A stretch of 64,000 bases of DNA from Diphasiastrum complanatum (taxonomy: Eukaryota > Streptophyta > Lycopodiopsida > Lycopodiales > Lycopodiaceae). Shown here one piece after another: positions 55,975 through 64,000 of this stretch (positions are counted from its first letter, which is position 1; the number at the start of each line of letters is the position of its first letter). A model generated the notes under the pieces. It had not been told where the DNA came from. It did no database searches and saw only the letters and a program-made list of their open reading frames with translations. The stretch spans positions 58,269,579 to 58,333,578 of the forward strand of contig CM055101.1 of the NCBI GenBank assembly GCA_029204225.1, given 5' to 3'. A program made the translations under genes and the position numbers.

Positions 55975-57090
55975 TTCATCTTTTTTTTTTTTTTTTTTGC
56001 AGCTCTTTCTTCCTTTGATCCATCACTTTTGGATCTCTTCTTGGTTGTTTCAAACAGTCTTTGAAACTGTGTTTTCTGACATAGTCGGGACACTCGGCAT
56101 GGTATTTGGTCTTGACTGGACAATCAACCATGGAATGGCCGGTTTCACCACAGATGAAACATCTGTTGTTCAATGACCCTTGCGTAATGGCATAGCCATC
56201 TTGTATGGCTAGTGGTTCTAGACTTTCAAGTGAATATTCATGATAAGTCAAGTAATGTCCAGATTGTGACGGTTGTTTTGCATATTGTTGGACTGTATGT
56301 GCTTGGATTGGTGATATGAAGGACAAGCATCAGCAGGATGTGTAGCCTGGCAATGTGGGCACCATATTGGTTTTCGTCTATAAGGTACCTGTGTAGGGTT
56401 TGGTTGACCAGGCATACTACGTTGGATAGACTTCAGGAAATTTTGAAACTCATATGTGAATGTCTCCATCTGTAGTTGGTGTTGCTTATTAAGCAACTCC
56501 AACTGGGACTTCCAAAACTGATCTTGGGTATCCTCGATCGGCTTTGACTCATGGACAGGAGCACGTAGTGCTCTCCTTTCCTTGGATTCATCAACATCTG
56601 ATCCTTCATCTTCTTCCTTGATGGCATCAGACATAGCTAACTTTAGGCTCGTATATTCACCATTGGATTTAAGCTCGCGTCTGATCTATCTTGGAAGGCC
56701 GACTAAAAACCAGATGATAAGCATTTGTTCGGAGGGTTTTCTTGTACTTGATCTTTTAAGTGCTTGAAACACTCAATATAGTCTCGTATGCGTTCATCTT
56801 TTGCCATCTTGATGTTACTCAATTTAACAAAACGACTCTCTATCAAGCAAAAGGGCTTAAAACGCTTGATAAATGACTCTTTCAAAATGGGCCAGTCTAT
56901 CTTATCTTCATGATCGGGGTTAAAACATCAGTCTCGTGCTTTAGTGATCATGGTCATGGAAAACAGTTGGACCTTAGCATCAGGAGATGTTTCGCCGTAA
57001 ACGTCACACACATTCTCAAAGATTTGCAAGAATCTCTGAGGGTCCGAACTACCATCAAACTTTGGTATATCTAACTTGGGTGTTCGTTTT
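55975..57090 (-). pseudogene. Gypsy-type gag (capsid plus zinc knuckles), broken
   Basis: On the minus strand: IPKFDGSSDPQRFLQIFENV, VQLFSMTMITKARD, a stop, then WPILKESFIKRFKPF and MAKDERIRDYIECFKHLKDQ (the capsid). A charged segment with EEDEGSDVDESKERR follows, then a glutamine-rich helix. Two knuckles, CPHCQATHPADAC and CFICGETGHSMVDC, come next, with a lysine-rich end near 55,976. Stops and frame changes break it in at least two places. It resembles plant Gypsy gag; its ancestral role was RNA packaging. Confidence 0.8.
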
Positions 57091-57359
57091 TCCAAATGAG
57101 CCTGTGATTGGCAGAAGCTCCATTCAGGTGTGTTCTGACATTTGACGCTTCAACACCAAGAACTTGGGATCGTGCTCATGAAAACTTGGCTCTATCAGAT
57201 TCTTGTCTCTTGAATGGGTTTGTGGAGGGCTCGTGTATTTGGGGCCGCATTTGGTAGAACCTATAACGTCGATTTGTTCAGCCGTAGGAGAGCTCAGTTT
57301 GTATGGATAATTTTATGGGATATCCAGATCAGTATGGTGGTCCATTCTGTATTGTTGTT

Positions 57360-58560
57360 TTTTTTTTCGTATGATTTTTGGTGTTTTTGTGTTTTTTTGA
57401 TTTTTTTTTAGGGTTTTTTTTATTTTTTATTATTGATTGCAAGTTTTGCAAAAATCCTGAAAAAAATGTGAAAAAGCCCAAAAACAAGAGATATCTGAAA
57501 AAAACAAAAAAAATTAGAGAATCCTAAAAAGTTTTTACAAAAAATTCGACAAATGAAAAATATGTCAGACACAAATAACAAAAAAGCGAAAAACCCAATG
57601 GTGTAGACAAAAGCGAAAAAGATGAAGGTTCAGGATTAAGGTAAAAAAAATAAAAATATGAAGGTTTAGGATTAAGGTAAAAAGCGAAAAAGGCGAAGGT
57701 TTAGGGTTAAGGAAAAAAGCGAAGAATGCGAAGGTTTACGGTTTAGGCAAAAAAGCAAAAAAGACGAAGGTTTGCAGTTTAGGCCAAAAAAGCACAAAAG
57801 GCGAAGGTCTAGGGTTATGTTAAAAAGCGAAAAAGACGAAGGTTTAGGGTTTTGTTATAAAAAGGAAAAGACGCGACAATTCAAGGTTATGGCAAAAACC
57901 GAAAAACGTGAAGGTCTGCAAAAAAAATGAAAAATCGAAACTGAAAGTCTACAAAAACGAAAAATGATAAAAATGAAAAAGCGAAGAATGCGATGATTTA
58001 GGTTTGTGAAAAATGCGAAGGTAAAAAAATGCAAAAAACGAAAACAAAAAAACGAAAAACAAAAAACAAAAAACCCAAAGGTGTACAAAAACGAAAAACC
58101 TGAAGGTGTATAAAAACGAAAAACCCGAAGGTCGAGAGTAACTAAAACAAATGAAACAGCGAACAACACGACGATTTAGGGTTGTAAAAAAAGAAAAAAA
58201 ATCCGAAGGTCCAGTGTAACGCTAAAAAATGAAAAAGCGAAGGTTTGAGAATAACGGTAAAACAATGCTTCTTGGTTTCATCATGTAATGCTTCTTGGTT
58301 TTAAAACAATGAAGAAGTGAAGGTTTGAAGGTGAAAAATACGAAGGTTTTGAAAAGGCAAAAAATGCCTAGGTTTTCACAAAATTAAAAAACGAAAAATG
58401 CGACAGTCTAGGGCGGTGGAAAAAGCGAAAATTGCGAGGGTGCTGAAAAAGTATGCAAAAAGTCAGAAGACACTAGAGAAAAACCCGAAAGTTTTGGCAA
58501 AAAACCCGAAGGCTTTGACGAAAACGCGAAAAAAAAAACTGATGGTTTGGTCAAGAATTG
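57360..58560. repeat. A-rich tandem array with TTTAGGG-like motifs
   Basis: Units of roughly 35-50 bp read GCGAAAAAGACGAAGG, then TTTAGGGTTAAGG or variants, then an A-rich spacer. More than ten diverged units are present. The TTTAGGG core is the plant telomere motif, but the units are not telomeric arrays. They lie in the leader of the LARD-like element. Confidence 0.75.
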
Positions 58561-58790
58561 AAAAAGTGTCGTCGGTTGAGATGGTGACGGATGGCGTCGG
58601 TCGAGAGGGTAACGGAGGGCGTCGATTGAGATCGTGACGGAGGGCGTCGGTTGAGATGGTAATGGAGGGTGTTGGTCGAGATGGTGACGAAGTGATTCGG
58701 TCGAGATGGTGACGAAGTGCATTAGTCGAGTTACTCAGTGCATGACTGGGTCAAAATCTAAGTGCGTGCTGGCGAGGTCGAAGTTTGAGC
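58561..58790. repeat. Tandem array with GTCG(A/G)TTGAGATGGT core
   Basis: Units of about 20-30 bp contain CGGT(C/T)GAGATGGT(G/A)A(C/T)GGAGGG. They share the CGGTCGAGAT word with the arrays at 59,446-59,600 and 59,640-59,820, so the leader seems to have grown from one short motif. Confidence 0.75.
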
Positions 58791-59445
58791 AACTGCTGGC
58801 TCGGTCAAGATGCAATGGAGACCCGATGGAGATTTGGAATAAATAACAGTCGGGCGAGATGGTATTGAAACCTGATGGAGTCCTCAGTCTCAGTCGAGAT
58901 GGTGTGCAGGGGACTCGGCTAAGATCTTGATGGAGGGAATGGAGCGTGAAGGTCCGTGTAGGAGGATCTATCTGGGAGAGGAGGCTTTAGGTAGGTGCTC
59001 GTGATGAAGAAGACAACGTGGGGTTAGGGTCTGGTGGTTGTGAAGATGTCAATGAAGGAAGACGGGGCTTCTGTAGATGTGCTAGGGATGAAGGTAAGGC
59101 GTTGGTTGCAGGAGGTATGTGTGGGTAGTGTGTGGAGTATGTTGCAAGGTGTGTGTTTCGCAAGTCTGAAGGAGGTGTAGGTGGTGAGGGTGCTAGTTGA
59201 AGGTTTGAAGAGGAAAGTGTGGATGCTTGCTGCAACAAATGATCGTCAAACTAGTGAGAATTCTGGTAGCACTTACATGGATGGTCAAGAACGGGACTGA
59301 CAGTATGTGTCAGATGTACAGATGTGCTCGTGTGTTATGGATCTGATTTGGGTATCGTTACGACTGGTATAGTTTGATGATGTGTGGAGTGCAAGCATCA
59401 ACGTGCACCAAATGTTTTCGTTGGTTGAGACTTCAAACGAACGTG

Positions 59446-59610
59446 TCGGTCGAGATTGCAAGCAAACCCGTCGGTTGAGAATGCAAGCAAACGCATCGGT
59501 TGAGATTGCAAGCAAACCCACCGGTTGAGATTGCAAGCAAACGTGTCGGTTGAGATTGCAAACAAGCCCATCCGTTGAGATTGCAAGCAAGCCCGTCGGT
59601 CAAGATTTTA
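59446..59610. repeat. 25 bp tandem repeat, six units
   Basis: Exact 25 bp periodicity from 59,446: TCGGT(T/C)GAGATTGCAAGC, then AA(A/G)CC(C/A)G or similar, six times with one to four differences per unit. The repeat units are adjacent, with no spacers. The unit length is not a multiple of three, so it is non-coding. Confidence 0.9.
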
Positions 59611-60255
59611 AAATGCGATTCGATCAACTTTTGAGAAAATTTGATGCGGTCGAGATTTGAGTGCATGGCAGTCGGTCGAGATCTAAGTGTCTTCCTCGGT
59701 CGAGATCTGAGAGAAGTGTTTGATCGAGACGTTGATCTCGTGACTCGGTCAAAATTTTAGAGCCCTTTAGCTCGATTGAAAACTAAGTGCCTGTTGGCTC
59801 AGTCGAGATCAGAAGGGAAGGGAGCGTGAAGGTCTGGCGCTCGTGAATGAGAGGGTGGCGTGGAGACACGGTTTAGGTGCTTGAGAAGATAGCAATGGAA
59901 GAGAGCGTGGCATCTGCAGGGTGGCTCTGGTGTTTCTAGAAATGCCGTGGTGAATAGATCGATTGCAAGGTGTGTATTTATAGGTGTTATTGTGGTCGTT
60001 TGGAGATCAGGATGATGTGAAATGCATGTTAGCAGATGTAGTGTAGAGTGTTTGTGCAGGTGGAGCTTGGCTTTGCAGGTCGTTGCAGAGATCAGATTAT
60101 AGAGTTAGCAACAAGGAAGGCCAAAAATGTTGCAAAACAAAGAGTGTGACATGCTTTGTAGAACTCAGAGTTGTGCAAAGATGGAGAGATTGTAGCCCAA
60201 AATCTAAGCACAGGCAGTATTGCAGTGATGACAATTTTATAATGTGTTTGTTCAA

Positions 60256-60273
60256 GCAGCAACAGGTGCCAAA
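60256..60273 (-). promoter_or_regulatory. Primer-binding site of the LARD-like element
   Basis: On the minus strand TTTGGCACCTGTTGCTGC follows the LTR end directly. The TGGCACC core resembles the TGGCGCC-type primer sites of Tat/Athila-like Gypsy elements, with one difference. Confidence 0.5.
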
Positions 60274-61425
60274 TGTTAACAGATCCTCTGCTTGAGTAGG
60301 GATCTGTTTACTGGTTATTTTTCTTCTTACTTACAAGTTGTGTTTGTGCTCTGCCTATCAGCAGAAACTGTGGGCACTTGTTTTAGATTATCTATCTTGT
60401 TTCAAAGCCCAAGCTCAGGCAAAGGAGATTGGTTATCGTTGTAGTATTTTGTCCTGTCTGTCAGAGGACACTCAAGGCAGTCACTCTTGAACTGAAATCA
60501 CATGTTCATCTACCAAACATGCAAGTCAGGCATTCAACCAAGAAATCAGCATGAAGAAAGTTGCAATGCCATGAAATCCTACTCTAATGCTGCAAAAACG
60601 AATTACAATCAGATCCTAAACACTACTATACTTGCATAAATCCACAAAACAAGAAATACGAAACTATTCTAGCAGCATTTTAAAAGTCCAAAAATAAAAA
60701 AACCAACCAGTCTTTTGATTATTGGACATCCCAAGAACATCAAGAACAGGGTTGTAAGGGGATATGCAAGAATTACATCACAAACCCAGTCTATTTAGTT
60801 TACTTGAATGTTGAATCCTACATTAATCCAAAAACAAGAAGGGAAATCTAGTCCACTCTAGGAAAGCAAGAAAAACTAATCCACAACCACACACAAAGGA
60901 GGGAAGGGCAAGATCATGAATGCATCACTCAAGAAACAAGCATGATCAAGGAGCTCAATGGATGCACCAAAACTCGTGGAAGCTCTTCTCAATTTAGCAT
61001 GGATTAGGTACATTTCACAAAAACTCCTCTTCTCAAATAAGGAGCCTCTTAAATAAGCAAGAGAGCTCCTTAGGTGGCATCCTAGTGAGATTTCCACATT
61101 ACACAAATTACAAGTGGAATAATGTTCTCCACTAGAGGTCACCATCAAAAGGTGGCTCACTCTACTTTCTTTAAGAGGTGTCTACTTGCGTTTATTACTT
61201 TGCCTATAAATACTAGTTCTTGCATGGTCATTCTATTTTTCGGGATTCACCATAAGGCTTACACAGTTCTCGCTTGTCATTACTAACTAGTATTCCTCGG
61301 CTCTCATACTCGGCTCTCAGTCTTCGTTCGTTTCATCTTCTCATAGACCTCTTTGGTCTAAGGTGAGAGGTGCTCTTGGGTAGCTATGGTCGAATATCTT
61401 AGGGATTCGTCAGAATCAGCCAACA
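60274..61425 (-). repeat. 5' LTR of the LARD-like element
   Basis: 1,152 bp. On minus it starts TGTTGGCTGATTCTGACG and ends GATCTGTTAACA. Confidence 0.85.
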
Positions 61426-62379
61426 CTTCCATAAGCTTCCACTAACTTATGGGATTAGTTTCTAAACTTGCCATTCTAAGGCTCCACCCATTTGGAAGAC
61501 TTGTAGCTTAGTGTATATTTGGGTTTTGAGTTAGTAATAATTCATGGTTAAAAATTGAAAGCTAAAGGAATAATTTTATGTCTTCTTTTTCTCGTTCTGA
61601 TGACAGAACCTGTTTAACGGAGGAAGAATGTTACAACCATATTCAACTAAGGACATGGAATAGTCCTAATATGGTAGACCGGCCTTCGGTATTCGAGATT
61701 ATTTGTTACGCCTCGATTTAATTCCATGTCAAGGCCAATTTGTAACTAATGATCTTGAGATGACCCAGACACTCTCATTGAGACATATAGAGTAGTGCAT
61801 GTTCGTGTAACTGATATAGGCAGGAGGACTGCATGAAGAGTTGTGACCTATGTATAGTTGGACAACATGGGAATTGCATGGATTCATACACAAGAATCTA
61901 CTCCCTATATATTGGGGTTTTCCTCGTCTTAGGAATTTTCCCTAATGGTTTTTACACCCTTACCACCATTAGCTAGCCATTATATCCAACTCATTTTACC
62001 GCAGTCATAAATTAGCAAGATCAAACTCACTTTGCTTGATCATTAATTAATAAAATGTTTTTTGGCAGCATGAAATTAATTATCTTGTAAGGTTTCAAGT
62101 TCCATGTCTTGGTCTAGTGAAAATGAACAATATATCATCAAAGAAGTGGACGAATAGCCTCGAGAGTACGAATATCTTGAGCTCATAGGGATGGAGCTAG
62201 AAGAAGGCACATAAAAAGGGACAAGTTGACACGAGCTTTAGAATTTTAACAAACAGAAAAAAATAGTTGCATTCCTTAAAAATCAACTCCAAGAGATACA
62301 TCAATGTTACAGACCCACAAGTCATGTATAGGTAGTACATCCGTGCTTAAAAATATATTATAATATCCGAAGAAAGCTT
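61426..62379. other. Unassigned sequence right of the LARD-like element
   Basis: I see no gene or element. ORFs are short and AT-rich. Confidence 0.45.
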
Positions 62380-62832
62380 TGTTGGGCCGAAAAAAAACTA
62401 TTAGCCTTAAAAATAAGGCCATTTTCCTCTTGAGGCCCTCCAAAATACTCAAGGATAATAGGCCAACAAGGGCCCAAAGTACAGTTTATAGGACTTATGT
62501 TTAGTTAAGTTAGGAGCATTGTATATAAGTAAACAAAAGACATTATTTTGAAAGGTCTTTTAGCTCCTTTGCCAATGAGAGAACTTAGCTTCCTCTTTGT
62601 AAATGTGAACCTTAACAATTGAGCTTGCTAGGTCTCATGTCTCATGTGCCCATTTCACATGAAATCCAACTCTCTTTTCTATTGATTTCTTTCCAACCCT
62701 TAATTTAATGATACTTTCATGGAAATCTATTTGTGATTTTGTATTTTATGGCTATATCAACATGAATGTTGTCCTTCTATTGATTGTGGCTTTCATTCAA
62801 TATATTAGTGCTATTAGATTTGGCACTTGACA
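62380..62832 (+). repeat. LTR-like relic (possible solo or 5' LTR)
   Basis: It starts TGTTGGGCCG and ends GGCACTTGACA, about 453 bp. A TATA-like TTGTATATAAGTAA lies near 62,520, and a degenerate primer site CTAGTATCAAAGG starts three bases after the end. No partner LTR was found, and 62,833-64,000 shows no coding remnant. Confidence 0.4.
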
Positions 62833-64000
62833 TTTCTAGTATCAAAGGATAAGATCAATTTTACATCATGAATCTATGCAAATTTCATTAGATTTAAAGA
62901 GTTTATTGCTTTTGTAGTTTTATTTTTTCTAACTTCCAAACATTAAATTTTGATGTTTATTCAGACAATTTTTGTCATATGATTTCATTTTCTATTTATG
63001 ATTTGACCCTATAGCTTTTTAGATCTCTGTTGAATTCAACTTTCATTTGCACCAATTTTTTGGCTATTTGCATAAGAAGGAATGCAAAAGTTATTGAATT
63101 TTTTTCAAAAGCTGTCAAAAGAGATGATTACAATTTTGTTTCAACTTTGCTTTAGATGTCAGATCTGATTTAAATTATTCCTTATGATTCATTCCTGTAA
63201 AATTTTTAAGCTCTCTCTTAGCTTTTATCCGATCCAATTTGCAAGCCATTTGGATTAATATTAAAGAAGTGATGATCAATCAATTGGTAGGTTAGCTTGG
63301 ATAGAACGCCATAACTACCACTACTTTTTTGATATTTACTTTTATTCAGGGTAGATTCAAAGTGAGGACTATCTCAACTGTCATAATTGGTGTTCAAAGA
63401 GTTTAATGCCGATGAGAGCTTCCTTTCATATCCTTGAGATCAGGAATTCAACTCCAATCAAGACTAACAAAATGAGGGAATGCAAAAAGGAACAAAATTT
63501 ACTTTGATATAGTGAGTTGGACGTCCTATACATCAAAGGAAATCCTCAACTCTTTTTAGCTTTGTCGGGTTGTGGCAAGCTATTGTGACAATTTGTTAAA
63601 TTTGTGGTGGAATGTAGTGCTAAAGCAAAGCTTTCTCGTGATATATTAATGACCTTGTTTCTTCTTATGTGCAATACCTTTTGATTTTGTTATATACAAC
63701 TGCAACAAAAATATAAATGTTGACTTCGTCATAAGATGAATTTGGGAAGACAAATGATGTTTCCATTATCTCTCCTGAGAAAAAACAAGTAAAATGTTGG
63801 ACCCTCATGGAGCTCGAGGGTCTACAAAGAAGACACCCGGCAACGAAGGATCCCAAATAGAAAAACACAAAGGCAAAGCTAAACCAGCCATGCATCTTGC
63901 AATCTTCTCCATTGCTTGCTATGCCAGATTTGTAACGGTCTCTATGATTAATGAAAGTTCTTTAGAATAGTAGAAAAGTATAACTAGTTAAAAGCATAGT
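62833..64000. other. AT-rich right end of the window
   Basis: No gene, RNA or element was recognised. If 62,380-62,832 is a 5' LTR, this would be a strongly decayed internal region. Confidence 0.4.

Larger units (their letters stand above)
54163..61425 (-). mobile_element. Large gag-only LTR retrotransposon (LARD-like, Gypsy-type gag)
   Basis: Two direct repeats, 60,274-61,425 (5' LTR on minus) and 54,163-55,301 (3' LTR), begin on minus T(G/A)TTGGCTGATTCTGACG and end TGTTAACA. The flanks CTTCT (54158-54162) and CTTCC (61426-61430) are a target duplication with one mismatch. The PBS is at 60,256-60,273, and gag is at about 57,090-55,975. The 3 kb leader holds several tandem arrays. No protease, integrase or reverse transcriptase motif is visible, so the element would depend on a relative for movement. 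Confidence 0.85.

Noticed and set aside
59446-59610. CRISPR-like regular repeats
   Set aside because: The 25 bp units are contiguous with no spacers, in a plant retroelement leader.

Overview
This window looks like nuclear DNA of a land plant with a large, repeat-rich genome. The two recognisable host genes are an intron-rich DNA topoisomerase II and a pumilio/PUF6-type nucleolar protein. Most of the rest is LTR retrotransposons, LINEs, microsatellites and minisatellites, with scattered TTTAGGG-like motifs. A seed-free plant such as a fern is a guess from the style of the repeats, not something shown here.

Layout. 1-2,057: right end of an LTR retrotransposon (gag remnant, an unplaced ORF, one LTR). 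3,357-12,130 (minus): nine exons of a PUM24/PUF6-like gene, with a 6.5 kb intron full of repeats. Its first exon and the rest of its C-terminal domain are not visible. 12,564-17,575 (plus): an almost intact LINE sitting in the CT tract that follows an older LINE 3' end. About 17,960-25,898 (plus): a decayed LINE of the same family, split by a TRIM (18,463-19,102) and a young Copia element (20,059-25,357). 25,899-27,250: a 1.35 kb dispersed repeat also present at 8,209-9,551. 28,357-30,313: two partial LINE 3' ends, one with an internal inversion, ending in (CT)n. 32,409-32,485: possible first exon of an unidentified gene. 33,305-36,430: Copia fragments, an LTR with adjoining PPT and PBS, and a minisatellite.

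37,740-45,231 (minus): a complete 21-exon topoisomerase II gene that can be joined in frame to 1,528 residues. 46,043-48,957: a decayed Copia element with 125 bp LTRs. 48,958-50,640 (minus): a Gypsy-type gag relic. 54,163-61,425 (minus): a large LTR element with gag, long tandem-repeat leader arrays and no pol seen, flanked by a 5 bp target duplication with one mismatch. 62,380-62,832: an LTR-like relic.

The most unusual signal is the LINE. ORF1 and ORF2 lie in the same frame, separated by one UAG. ORF2 has no AUG before its endonuclease domain, and a possible stem lies just after the UAG, so ORF2 may be made by stop-codon readthrough or by non-AUG or reinitiation. Copies of the family end in GACATTAATAA-like sequence followed by CT repeats instead of poly(A), and they sit next to CT tracts. 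This suggests a microsatellite-linked integration or tail mechanism.
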